Shown piece after piece: positions 26,501-35,900 of a stretch of DNA of 64,000 bases. Both the position numbers and the translations under genes were made by a program. The stretch spans positions 1-64,000 of the forward strand of contig JBPOHD010000097.1 in the NCBI GenBank assembly GCA_052035955.1. The letters are read 5' to 3'. The notes beneath the pieces are model-generated. The model did not search any database, was not told the DNA's origin, and saw only the letters and a program-made list of their open reading frames with translations. Each line of letters starts with the position of its first letter. The stretch's first letter is position 1. The stretch comes from JAEUNJ01 sp052035955. GTDB taxonomy: Bacteria > Pseudomonadota > Gammaproteobacteria > Burkholderiales > Rhodocyclaceae.

Positions 26501-26871
26501 CCGTCGTACCGGGCGTTACCGATTACGCCGCCACTTACTGCTTTCCAGCCGGTGATGTGAATCTCGAATCGATCATCGGTAAGACTCCCCGTGCTCGCCA
26601 GCGATGGAGCACAGGCCAATTGATCCGGAAGCCCGAGCAAACCGACGCTGTCTTTGTGATCTTCGGCGCTGAGCAACTCAAATACAGACCGCCACTCGAC
26701 AACCGTCTCATCATTAGCCCTCTCGGCATGGCCAAGGTCAACTAACTGATCAAGGTAGATTTCGATCGCCGAGTACCCATCCGCGGACGCAAATACCGGA
26801 CCTCGCGCATCGAGCCGCGTGTATGTCGATCCGACCACCGGCCTTTTTTTCAGAAAGAACTCAAAAACCAT
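23563..26871 (-). CDS. zorD: Zorya type I protein ZorD (SNF2 helicase/nuclease)
   Basis: The 1102-aa protein has a long N-terminal region and a C-terminal SNF2-type helicase: VADDMGLGKTLQLLTFIAWY (motif I), LVLTTYETMRDL, VCDEAQKIK (motif II), ACTGTPVENSLTDLW (III), then helicase C with KVLIFTEFLEMQ, LSPIAAGFGLNIQAA and DQATDRAYRIGQ. In type I Zorya, ZorD is the DNA-degrading effector recruited after the ZorAB motor. ATG 26871 overlaps the zorC stop (TAATG); a GTG 12 bp upstream is less likely. Confidence 0.9.
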   Translation of the reverse strand: MVFEFFLKKRPVVGSTYTRLDARGPVFASADGYSAIEIYLDQLVDLGHAERANDETVVEWRSVFELLSAEDHKDSVGLLGLPDQLACAPSLASTGSLTDDRFEIHITGWKAVSGGVIGNARYDGGGCIRVGEQDYLLPKSAWELCEAINGRADGRNGADGNSDNFVYWGRVRKLALAADAAMDDFLYRTVVLTPDKLNLDVRQLDVGGTKVVEVQPTFEDAPSNWLELFDRRDSVPDFYNISVPGQGQLHVAVAPQVKRVLSEIKSFPKRRIAGKRAQVFLRNPYSLLGSEAAEVIPPEDYERSLQDGGIGFYTFDFSVEKDDLGNVLSLEIAISATRPGVFPACEYMRIDVPEDLKTFIQEIQEKLDAGFPCFFWRGFEIELRGDIDDKLAQLRELHSRWLSPTPHVSLGDIFEFSRYSERLLDIGERKPYYSPFIIKQNKDSPWVPGEALVVIGETQSTPDDPNPVQVALHTEEEVQRFEAATHSAAQNGDNEFSYPGLPRPIKVVEAREIAQVARSALNALSAGERPADLVDVSAKRRMAPIIKINLDHQDYLEGTYDEIRSKLLNFDKSSSASLELPESLIGELKDHQKVGIAWLQHLWGATLKYCSGCLVADDMGLGKTLQLLTFIAWYLQKPDAKPVLVVAPVSLLENWQREMEKFFAPGFARVLTLYGEALARKKVARTMIDPALLERGMTKFLDSGWMEGANLVLTTYETMRDLSISLGTQTWGIMVCDEAQKIKTPGTLVTDAAKVQKALFKIACTGTPVENSLTDLWCLFDFVQPGLLGPLNVFGTKYRRPIEMQDGDPAQVQALKELKEIVEPQILRRTKQELAIDLPRKIELNIEQPDLVRIPASTDQRRMYNQVVQQYKQAAQTTSPSGMRSNPILGMLHRLRTVCADPRPDGKQPDLTLSVDECRSRSPKMDWLIRLLDSLAAKDSAEKVLIFTEFLEMQRTLQHYVGLRYKLRPRIINGAVRTDSRAPESRQKYIDEFQSSPGFNVLILSPIAAGFGLNIQAANHVIHFTRPWNPAKEDQATDRAYRIGQVRDVSVYCPTIVADDFLTFEEKLDQLLSQKRGLANDMYNGTFDVAAEEFEELLHVQE

Positions 26872-28502
26872 TATTTGTCCCACCTGACAGTCCGCACGTT
26901 GGCGTAGTAGCCTTCCGACTTGTTTTTGAATGTGAACGAATTCTCTCGCAGGTACTCAGCGACCGACCCGACTACTTCGTTATGGCGGACCCAAAACGCG
27001 CCGCCTTCCTTGCGTCTGTCGGACACCTGGAGTCGATACCGCTCGGTTAACTCACGAAGGCTCATGACGTCAGCAGCGATGCCAATGCGCTTCATCGATT
27101 GCAGGAAATACCATTCCCAGTCTCCCTGGTGAGCTAACCCGTCTGGCTGCCCCAAGCGGTTGACCAACACCGGCTGCCCAGCCTCCCGAAGATCCTGGTA
27201 CGGAATACTTCCCACATGAACCGTATTCGGAATCAGCCGCCGTGCCGTGCTTTCTTCATAGCCCCAACACTTCCCGACTTCGCCGAACTCAACAAAGAAG
27301 CAATTTCCAATGCGCATGATGAACGCGTTATTGGTTGAAGCTGCTCCTGTGAGATGGCTATACCTGCCGAGCTTCTTGCCCAGCAGCTCCGGATAGCTTT
27401 CCCTGGCGCGCCTCCCAAGAACCAGGTGCACATAGGACATTTGATCCAGAAACTGCATCCAGAACTCGTATCGCCTGCGATTCATTCCGTCGTCCGCATG
27501 CAAGATCTTGAAGAAGTCCTGCAGATCCTCAAGGACAAGCCAGCGCTGAACCATGCGTTTCGTCTCGGGCTTCACCCGATCCCAATTCCGCTGGGCGCCA
27601 AGCGTCGGGCTGCGCCAACGCGCCACTGCACGGAACTTCAGACCGTCATGCGGCTCGGTCGTCGCACTTCTTGCGTATCGATCGAGAAGCATCGAAAGAC
27701 CTTCGTCGTGGCAGCTTTCGTGATCCTTTATCCGCGCCAGGACAACGTCGATCTTTGGCTTGAAGGCACTGTCGGAACCCTGGACCAAATCGGCAATTCC
27801 GTGCAAGAGGAGCCCAGGCCAGAACCAGCTCGTTTCCGGAACGTCCAGTTGCTCTGACAGCGAGGCGACCATCGGGCAATGCTCAGAAAACACTTCCTTC
27901 CGATACGCGTCAAACGGCGCCTTGTCCAGTATGGCTCGATGAACTCCGTTGAGCGCATCAAGCCACGCAGGTCGGATATGCGTTTCCGCCGCCAATACCG
28001 GCAAGCTCTTGTTGAGGTAGTGCCTGAGTGCTTTCCAGTTTTCGCGAGCGTCTTCGTTCTTGTCGTATCGGTAGGCCAAGTAGGCATTCAGCAATCCACG
28101 CCAGAGATATGGTGTGATTTTCCCGGCGTCTCCTTGAGCTTCAAGGAGACGCAGCAATCCTGCGAATAACGGCACCGACTCATGTATGGTCCTTTCTCGG
28201 AGCCCCGCAATTGGCGTCAACAGCCCCCAACAAACGAGCGCCGTCTCCATCCACGAAAGTGCCTCCTTCCGACGCCCTCCCGACCATGCCACGAACGACT
28301 GGAGTGCCAACATGACGAGTTCGTCCGAGGGCTCTGGCGGTCCAAATTCACGAAGTTGCTCCGTGATCACCGCCTTGGCTTCGAGAATCGCCCCTATCGA
28401 GTGAATCTTTGCAACGTTGAACTCTCGCTCGTGGGCGGTCAGGCGGTTATATAGCCGCTGGATTGGACGGGGCGTCGTCATCCCAAAACCCGCGGCTTGC
28501 AT
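26871..28502 (-). CDS. zorC: Zorya type I protein ZorC (EH_Signature-type)
   Basis: The 543-aa protein has the features expected of ZorC: no membrane segment, helical N-terminal half, and a C-terminal EH_Signature-like region (NAFIMRIGNCFFVEFGEVGK, and DWEWYFLQSMKRIGIAADVM). Identity rests mainly on its position between ZorB and ZorD genes and its size. It overlaps zorB by 25 bp and zorD by one base. In Zorya, ZorC is thought to work with ZorD at DNA. Confidence 0.87.
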   Translation of the reverse strand: MQAAGFGMTTPRPIQRLYNRLTAHEREFNVAKIHSIGAILEAKAVITEQLREFGPPEPSDELVMLALQSFVAWSGGRRKEALSWMETALVCWGLLTPIAGLRERTIHESVPLFAGLLRLLEAQGDAGKITPYLWRGLLNAYLAYRYDKNEDARENWKALRHYLNKSLPVLAAETHIRPAWLDALNGVHRAILDKAPFDAYRKEVFSEHCPMVASLSEQLDVPETSWFWPGLLLHGIADLVQGSDSAFKPKIDVVLARIKDHESCHDEGLSMLLDRYARSATTEPHDGLKFRAVARWRSPTLGAQRNWDRVKPETKRMVQRWLVLEDLQDFFKILHADDGMNRRRYEFWMQFLDQMSYVHLVLGRRARESYPELLGKKLGRYSHLTGAASTNNAFIMRIGNCFFVEFGEVGKCWGYEESTARRLIPNTVHVGSIPYQDLREAGQPVLVNRLGQPDGLAHQGDWEWYFLQSMKRIGIAADVMSLRELTERYRLQVSDRRKEGGAFWVRHNEVVGSVAEYLRENSFTFKNKSEGYYANVRTVRWDK

Positions 28503-29203
28503 GTCCCAAAACTCTCCGGATCAGCGCCAGTCTCGGCAGGACGCGCAGCAATCGATCCATCCCTGTAACCAAGAAATTCGAGCCTGAACTCTACGCGCTG
28601 CGCCTCCTGATCAGTCTTGTTGCCTGCATCGTTGAATGAGTAGCCCCCAACGAGGAACAGATCGCGAACCACCTGCTTCTCACTCAAAGTCAGCGCTCGC
28701 TCGTTTTGGCGTGTGCCCTCGAACAAGCTGCACAACACTTCCTCCGCCCTGCGCATACTCAATTGCAGGTTGAGCAAGTAGGAACCGCTTCTTGACGCGT
28801 AACCCTCAATGACCACGCGGCGCAACAATTTGCTGTCCGGATTCTTGTTGGCGACGCTGATGACGAGCGGGACAACCTCTCGCAACTTGAGTTTCGTGTC
28901 ACCCGATAGCTCAAAACGTCCCGTTGCAAAGAACGCCTGCGGTCCAAAGTTGATTCGGTTCGTCAGGCAATCGACGGTGACATCCTTCACTCCCTCGGCT
29001 GCACGCTTGATTTCCTCACACAGGTTGCGGACGCGTTTTTCGTGATCCTGCTCCGGCCCAGGATTGGTGATGACGATCAAGGAAACAGCCATCACGACAA
29101 AAAACAGCATCATCATGGCGGTCATCAAGTCAGCGTACGAAATCCAGAAGGGTTTTTCACCTTCTTCCTTGGCACGGCGGCGCGAAATCGCTCTTGAGAA
29201 CAT
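28478..29203 (-). CDS. zorB: Zorya protein ZorB (MotB/OmpA-like)
   Basis: The 241-aa protein has a single N-terminal membrane helix with the proton-path aspartate (SYADLMTAMMMLFFVVMAV, Asp25) and a periplasmic OmpA/MotB peptidoglycan-binding domain (VVIEGYASRSGSYLLNLQLS). It is the stator partner of ZorA in a proton-driven complex that senses phage attack at the envelope. The gene starts 18 bp after zorA. Confidence 0.92.
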   Translation of the reverse strand: MFSRAISRRRAKEEGEKPFWISYADLMTAMMMLFFVVMAVSLIVITNPGPEQDHEKRVRNLCEEIKRAAEGVKDVTVDCLTNRINFGPQAFFATGRFELSGDTKLKLREVVPLVISVANKNPDSKLLRRVVIEGYASRSGSYLLNLQLSMRRAEEVLCSLFEGTRQNERALTLSEKQVVRDLFLVGGYSFNDAGNKTDQEAQRVEFRLEFLGYRDGSIAARPAETGADPESFGTCKPRVLG

Positions 29204-29221
29204 GGCTTCTGCTTAGCCTGC

Positions 29222-31252
29222 CTACTTTTTGACTCGGGCCATCATATCCATGAGCTGCCCGGTCGACGCACTCTGCGCCTGTATGGCGTTGCCCAGCAGC
29301 TTTACCGCGTCCGCCAGATGCTTGTGGAACTCGGCATTGTGCTTACCCATGTCTTCCCGGAATCGCTTGAGCTTCTCTTCCAGTACTGTCGAGACACCGT
29401 CAACAAATTCGTCCATGTCGTCCTTCAAGACGCCAAAGCTCTCGACCATCTTGCGCATGTCGGCCACGACTTGCTTGTTCATCCCCATATCTTCCTTGGC
29501 CTGATCGATGATTTCTCTCAGCGCCTCGACCATCGCGGTAAACTTCTCCTGTCCGGAAGCGAAGCTGTGCAGTGCTCCTTGGACCGACTGCGTCGATTCC
29601 GACAGAACCTTGCCGGTGTGATTCAGTTGCCCGAATAGCGCTTCCGCCTCCTTCATGACTCCAGTAATTTTTTCGCCCGCTTTTGTGAAATCGTCGGCCG
29701 CCATGGAAACCATCCCGGCACCTTCATTAAGCTTCTCGATGGCGTTAATGGTTGTGCTATTCAAGGCAGAGACGTTGTCCTTGAGCGCCGCCGTCGTCTC
29801 GGCGACCTTCTCGATCAAGTTGCTGACCTGACCTTCAACCTGTGTAACGAAACCCAGCGATTTCTGCTGAAACTCGTCCTGCCGATTGCGATCGATTTCC
29901 GACGCCTGCCGGCGCTCCTCCTGCATCTCGGACAACAGGGTCTTGACGTTCTTCTGCACTTCATTGACGCTGTAAGCTAGTTGCTTCTGCGTCGTTTCGT
30001 TTCCGGTCTGAACCTGCTCCTTGATCGCCTCCACGAAACTCGCGATTTCCGAATTCAGCTTCGCCTGCCGAGTCTCCATGTCATCCATCAACGCCTTTAC
30101 GCGATCCGACATGGCGTTGCGTTCGTTGTTGCCTGATGTCCTGATGTCCTCAACGAGCTTGTCGAAGCCCGCCTGGATAGTCTGCATAGACTGCGCCGCC
30201 GTTGTCATCATCTCCGTAAGATGCTGAGTTTGGCTGCCGAAGGTTTCTTGAATCTTGTCTGTGAAGGCAGTAATCAGACTGCCGAGCGTATCGGCCAGTG
30301 CATCGCGCTGGCCCCCGGTAAAGCTGCCCATGTCCTGCCGAAGGCCAGCCACATTTGCGCTCATGTTTTCGCTATGCGAAATCTGCTTATCTAACCGGTG
30401 CTCAAGGTTCTGACTTAACGAAGCGAACATCCGCTCGTTCGCCTCGATCTGCCTATCAGTGATCTTGTGCAGCAGTTCAGACATCTCATTGACGAGGCTA
30501 TCCTTGAGGTTTGCGGTATTGGTCTTGGTCTCTTGCGTCGCCCGCACCAGTTCCGCGAGGTAATCTTCGCCAACGCCCGCGTCGTACAGGGAATCCAAAG
30601 ACCGACAAAGGTCTTCCAGGCGGCGATAGCAGACGTTGATCAAGACCTTCTCAATGAGGGTGATGAGCATCGCCGCGAGAATGGCAATTGCTGAAGCGAT
30701 AAAGGCTTCGCGAACAGCCCCAAACAGCGCTTTCAAACCCTGTTGGATGGCTTTCGGATCAAGCTGAGTCGGATCAAATCCATGAACACCGACGATCAAG
30801 CCGAAGAATGTCCCGATAATGCCGATGCCGGTCAGGATGCCCGGCAGGTGTTTGAAGAATTCCGCGTTCAGGCGCGCATCGACGAGAGCAGGCCCGGTGA
30901 AGATGTTTTCTGCCAGCGTGGTTGATCGAATCCGGTTGAGATTGTTCTGGTTGTCTCGCTGCTCGTGGAGCGTATCCCGGTAGCTTTGCCAGACATCGAG
31001 GAAATAGGGGTCGGCAAAAACCGGATCAAGTTCTTCCTTCGCCACGAAGCTGCCAGGTCCTTTGCCACTGCGCAAGGCACCGATCTGCTTGTGGGCACGT
31101 TTCAGCCTAACTGCGACGGTAATGGCAGGAGCGAGATACCAGACAAGAAAGCCGAGTACCAAGATCGATACTGCCGCGATAACGACCTGCGGCAAAGCAC
31201 CGATCAAGATATGGAAGCTTCCGAAAGCTATCGACAATGGCTCAAACTGCAT
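29222..31252 (-). CDS. zorA: Zorya protein ZorA (MotA/TolQ/ExbB-like motor with long tail)
   Basis: The 676-aa protein has membrane segments at about residues 16-42, 135-158 and 181-208 (including GILTGIGIIGTFFGLIVG and ASAIAILAAMLITLIEKV), as in MotA/ExbB. The remaining 450 residues form a very long coiled-coil tail that projects into the cytoplasm. ZorA tails of this type transmit the signal to the ZorC/ZorD effectors. First gene of the zorABCD set, 84 bp after the ATPase gene. Confidence 0.93.
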   Translation of the reverse strand: MQFEPLSIAFGSFHILIGALPQVVIAAVSILVLGFLVWYLAPAITVAVRLKRAHKQIGALRSGKGPGSFVAKEELDPVFADPYFLDVWQSYRDTLHEQRDNQNNLNRIRSTTLAENIFTGPALVDARLNAEFFKHLPGILTGIGIIGTFFGLIVGVHGFDPTQLDPKAIQQGLKALFGAVREAFIASAIAILAAMLITLIEKVLINVCYRRLEDLCRSLDSLYDAGVGEDYLAELVRATQETKTNTANLKDSLVNEMSELLHKITDRQIEANERMFASLSQNLEHRLDKQISHSENMSANVAGLRQDMGSFTGGQRDALADTLGSLITAFTDKIQETFGSQTQHLTEMMTTAAQSMQTIQAGFDKLVEDIRTSGNNERNAMSDRVKALMDDMETRQAKLNSEIASFVEAIKEQVQTGNETTQKQLAYSVNEVQKNVKTLLSEMQEERRQASEIDRNRQDEFQQKSLGFVTQVEGQVSNLIEKVAETTAALKDNVSALNSTTINAIEKLNEGAGMVSMAADDFTKAGEKITGVMKEAEALFGQLNHTGKVLSESTQSVQGALHSFASGQEKFTAMVEALREIIDQAKEDMGMNKQVVADMRKMVESFGVLKDDMDEFVDGVSTVLEEKLKRFREDMGKHNAEFHKHLADAVKLLGNAIQAQSASTGQLMDMMARVKK

Positions 31253-31336
31253 CTACTTCTCCCTTCGCCAATAGCCTTAGCCTCGGCGATTTTTCTCAGT
31301 TCAACACCCTAGGTATTGACCATCGCGAAAATGCGA

Positions 31337-32938
31337 CTAGTTGAAATCCTCCGACATCCGCTTTAGCAATTCGATTGCGCTCCAGCAGGCGCCTGCACAG
31401 AAGCCGACATCGACGGGCTTTTCCTGCGTTGTCGGAATGTCATTCATGTGCTGGCCGTAGTTGCCGAGGTTATGGAGGTAGTCGATCAGCAGCATCATTG
31501 GGCGCGAAACTTTTCGCGTTACCTTGGCGCGCCCCTGATCGCCCGAGGCGACACGCAATATCCGCCGCCGAATATTCCTGTCATTTAACCTCTGCAATAC
31601 GTCGGGGGTCATACCGCCTCCGCCGGCGTCCCAGGCACGCGTGATCTGTTGCTGCATGGCGGCCGGCATCACGTTGCCAGGGCACTCAACCTCCCACGCA
31701 ACGCTAAGCGCTTCCTCAGTAATGCTTCGGATCGAAGCCAGCGCGGTTCTTTGCCCCTTGGCCAAGCCGTCGATCGCGTGTTCGATGAAGCTCCTGGTTT
31801 CCGGATCGCCATTAGCTACGGATGACAGGCGTAGCAGCAGGAGGGTTTTCAAGCTGCGTAGTTCTGTCTCCGGGTCCTTGAACAAGTCGCGGAAATCCCG
31901 GCTACGAACCTCGTGCCCCGCTGCGAATTTCTGAATAAATCGACACTGCGCACCGTAAGCGCCGCCATCTCGAACAATGTAGCCTCGATCCAGCAACAAC
32001 TGCTGCCGAATCGGCGGAAGCCTACTAACGACGAGAGGATCCCCCGCCATATCGAGCAGATCGCCTTGAATCTCCTTGCTACAGTCCTCCCACAGCAGCG
32101 ACAGTACGTCCTTCATCAACGCATCCCCGGCCACCATTTGCTCAGCCCTGAATTCAACGAAGGGCTCATCAATTCGGGCTGGAGGACTGCACGAAAGTAT
32201 GTCGCCGCACATTTTCGCCGCAAGTACCGGAATGCCTCCGGTCCAATCAAAGATCTCTTGCTTGCCGCCTGGGGCAATAGTAAAGCCCGCGTCCTTAATC
32301 GGGCCGAGAAATTCATCAAGGTCGGTTGAGCTGAACGGCTTCAGCGTGACGACGTTCGTAAAGATGTTCCAGAAATCCGAAGTGCGCCCGTCACGGTTCG
32401 GTATGCACTCTCGTAGGCGGCGGCGACTGGAAAGGACGAATCTGACGTGGTCCTTCTGAGCAAGACTACGGAGGTAGTCCCAAAGGTTTTTGGAGACTTG
32501 CGGTTGGCTGGCAAGACGATCAAAGTCATCAAGGAGAATCAGGATGCGCGTCCCTTCAGCAGCCAGCGAGTCCACGACATCGCTGATAGTTCCAGCGAGA
32601 TCTCCCTCGGTCTCCTGCAAGTAGTCGTGATAACTGGCGTTGCCGATCTCCAGCAGGCGTTTGTCCAATAACTTTGCCAGCGCAATCTGAAAACCGCGAT
32701 CGTCCTCGGGCGTGTCGTGACGCAAGTCCCAATTGATCACCACTGGATAATGCGAATCGGGAGCCGCGAATCGCTCCGCCAAAGCCTGAATCAGCACCGA
32801 CTTGCCGAAGTAGCGCGGCGCCACCACAGAAATGTGAGACGGCGTAGCCCGCTCTTCCAAATCGCGGACTATCTCCGCGAGCTCCGCTCTACGCCCCAGC
32901 AACTGCGGAATGCGAAGGCCAGGAAGTTCGTAAGGCAT
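31337..32938 (-). CDS. STAND/AAA-type P-loop ATPase
   Basis: The 533-aa protein begins with LGRRAELAEIVRDLEE, a variant Walker A VVAPRYFGKSVLIQAL, Walker B ILILLDDFDRLA and a sensor-like FVLSSRRRLREC. The C-terminal half is helical with no known domain. Its ATPase core resembles the C-terminal ATPase of the adjacent 1325-aa fusion (same GRE/GRR lead, GK-S, LDDFDR/LDEFDR). Its ATG overlaps the fusion's stop (TGATG), so they are translated together. Confidence 0.85.
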   Translation of the reverse strand: MPYELPGLRIPQLLGRRAELAEIVRDLEERATPSHISVVAPRYFGKSVLIQALAERFAAPDSHYPVVINWDLRHDTPEDDRGFQIALAKLLDKRLLEIGNASYHDYLQETEGDLAGTISDVVDSLAAEGTRILILLDDFDRLASQPQVSKNLWDYLRSLAQKDHVRFVLSSRRRLRECIPNRDGRTSDFWNIFTNVVTLKPFSSTDLDEFLGPIKDAGFTIAPGGKQEIFDWTGGIPVLAAKMCGDILSCSPPARIDEPFVEFRAEQMVAGDALMKDVLSLLWEDCSKEIQGDLLDMAGDPLVVSRLPPIRQQLLLDRGYIVRDGGAYGAQCRFIQKFAAGHEVRSRDFRDLFKDPETELRSLKTLLLLRLSSVANGDPETRSFIEHAIDGLAKGQRTALASIRSITEEALSVAWEVECPGNVMPAAMQQQITRAWDAGGGGMTPDVLQRLNDRNIRRRILRVASGDQGRAKVTRKVSRPMMLLIDYLHNLGNYGQHMNDIPTTQEKPVDVGFCAGACWSAIELLKRMSEDFN

Positions 32939-35900
32939 CAGAGGCTCCTGTCGCTTGTTTCCTGAACAGCGCGTTCGCGCTGATCTTCAAAATCCTTGTT
33001 GCGGCTGATCCACAAGGCCAGCAGGGGAACAGCCAAACGGTACTGGCCGTCTTTCTCCATACGGATCAGTTCCAGTTCAATCAGCTTCTTCAGTTCATCG
33101 CCGACAAGTTCGTCGCGTTTGATCATGACTCGCGCACGCTCAAGTTCATCTTCGATCATCGGCAGAGTCACCGGCGCACCATCGGTTCCCTGACACAGGC
33201 GATGGACGATGCAGAGGATGAAACGTGCACGCTCGCTGCCGGAGAAATCCCAGAACGCCTCGAAGTGCTCCAGACCGCTGACAAGGTCGTTGGCCGCTTC
33301 CTCCACCACCTCCAGCGAGACGGAAACTTGGCCCGACTTGGCACTACGATCGAATACCTGGCTACAAAGCTGCTGGATCAGAAATGGCTGGCAGGCGCAG
33401 AGGTCGACGATCCGATCAACGACGCTGGGCGGAAAAATCAGGCGCCCTGCCACAGGCTCAGTCACGAGGCGCCTGGCCTCATCACGACCGATGGCGGTCA
33501 CCTCAATCTTGTTGCCCAATCCGAAAAGCACTGACCAGTAGTCTTTGCGCATCTTGGTCATGCGTCGCGACCCTGTAAGGATCGCTGTTACATCCGGATA
33601 GTTATTGAGGATGAAACGAATGTTCTGGGGCACTTGAGGACTCGTCACACCGGAATCGATGCCTTCCTGGATGCGATCGAACTCATCAAGCATCAGAAGC
33701 AAGCGACGAGGGGCAATGAATTCGATAACCGATTCGAGGAATTCCTTGAATGCCTCAAATGCCGGAAACTCAGTAAGCGCGTTCTTGAAGGCCCGACGGA
33801 ACTCTAGGCGATAGGGCTTCTTGGGGTCGTAGGGTGTCTGACTCGGCGGCCAGAGATTCAGCCCGTAACGTAGGCCAGCCTCGGCAATCTGTTGCGCCAA
33901 GTGGGAGAAAACCTGTTCGGTTGGGATTCCCGGGTGTATCGGATCGCCGGCGGCGCCCTGAAAATCGCAACGAGCGATCACCCAATCCGGTAGAACCTCC
34001 GGGCGCTCAAGCTGGAGAAGGATCGAACTCTTGCCCGCTCTTCGATTGCCTTCCAGGAGAAGTACATTTCGGTGCGCACGATTCAACAGATGTCTTTGGA
34101 TCGAACTGACTACAGTTTCGCGGCCAAAAAACATCTCTGGCCGTACTATCGGTGTTCCCGTGACATAGGGGTTAGCCCCCAAGTCCTGAACTTCCTGCAT
34201 GCTGGCCAACGACTCTTGAACTGCCACGCTGACAGGGAACTCGCCTGAGGTCTCCTTGCCGTCGAGCCGCCTCGCGTTCCAGATCAAGTGGAGGTCGAGG
34301 CGCGGCCCGTGCTCGGCACGGACGCGAAAACTTTGCTCGGCGCGCCCCCACTCGGCCAAGTAGGGAATCTTGAGCTGTTGGTCGGTCGGCGCAACTTTGC
34401 AGTGAATGTCGCGCAGCGGAAATGCCGTGAGATTCTTGACGAGCAGCGAAAGCTGAGACTCCTCATTGCTCGCAATCACGACGGGTTCGACAGCGAATTC
34501 GATCCGGACTTCGGCGAGCATGCCGTCGATCGCGTGATCGAGCATCCGCACCAACGCCTCGGTCAGTTGCCTCGCCCGTCCGGTCCCGGTCTGAATGACC
34601 AGACTGCTGGCGATCGAACTCATCGCGACGCGAGCATGCAACAGAATCGTGACCTTCGCGACCCCTTCAGGGATATCGCTGATGCCGGTGATCTCCGCCA
34701 GACCTTGCGCGACCGCCATCACCCACTTTGCAAGCTGAGGGTTTCCGGATTCCGCATGTGCAACCTGATCGCGGATCGGCCGAATCGCTCGCGCAAACTG
34801 CTCCACAAGTAGCAGCACCTGGTCGGCCGGAAGATCCTGCGCGGCGGCCACGTCAGCCGCCTCCTTCGAGTTTTCGAGCCAGCGCGCAACGAGGTCGGAG
34901 CGCTTGTCGCGGATGATGCGTAGCAACTCGTTGAAGGCATCAACTCCTTCCGCTGTACTGTCGACGACCAGCCGCTGCAAGGGCAGCGGCGGCAAAGGAA
35001 TCCGCAGGGTCCGTAACGCCTTGACCGAAAGATTGGCCATCGTCGCGCCACGAGAATGGCCGGCGAACCAATCCTGATAAATCTGCGCTTGAAGCAGTCG
35101 GGCGAGGAAGCGGTTGTCAATTGCCTCGGAATTGGGATCGAGCTTCAGTGTCGCAATATTCTTGGCGACAAGGGCACCCGATACGCGGTGACCGGCGATG
35201 CCAACTTTGCCGACAGTTCCGGTAATCGACACCAGTAGATCGCCAGCCTTTACGGGCTCGCCCTTCCATCGTGCCGCCGCGTCCGGATTCGTCAGCAGGC
35301 GGGACGGAGCTTCGATCACGCCTTGCGTAATATCGCCCACGCGGATCAACGGATGATGGATTCCGTCGCTGGCTTCGTCCGAGTATTCGGTGGTGTCTTC
35401 GCGCGAGTAGCTGATGCCGGACACAACGTCACACAGCTTGCCCAGTGGAAGCAGCCGAATCGAACGATCTTCCTGGGTCAGCTGCTCAAGCAGGTCATCG
35501 AGTTCATCGGCACCGGTAGGCTTGGGCGACAAGTCCCATTCGCGTGATTCGATCGCCTTGATCGGCGTTTCCCAGACGTTGTCGGCCAGCTTCGACGAAT
35601 GGAAGTTGTGAGCTACTTCACTCGGCGACAGGGTGTTCAGAGCCGTCGATGTCGAGTCGTCCGTCCGAATCGCTTCGCAGGACATGAAACGTATCCGTGT
35701 TGCCGGCCGCTCACGACGGAACACGAGCAGACCGGATTCCATCGAGGTGTAGGGCTTGAACAGATTCGGCGGCAAGCCGATGACGCCGTCGACGCGGAAC
35801 TCTTCGAGCAACATCTTCCGTACCCGCTTTTCCGAGCCGGCGCTGAACAGGAAGCTGACCGGTAGTGCCACGACTGCTCGACCACCGGGACGCAAGGACG

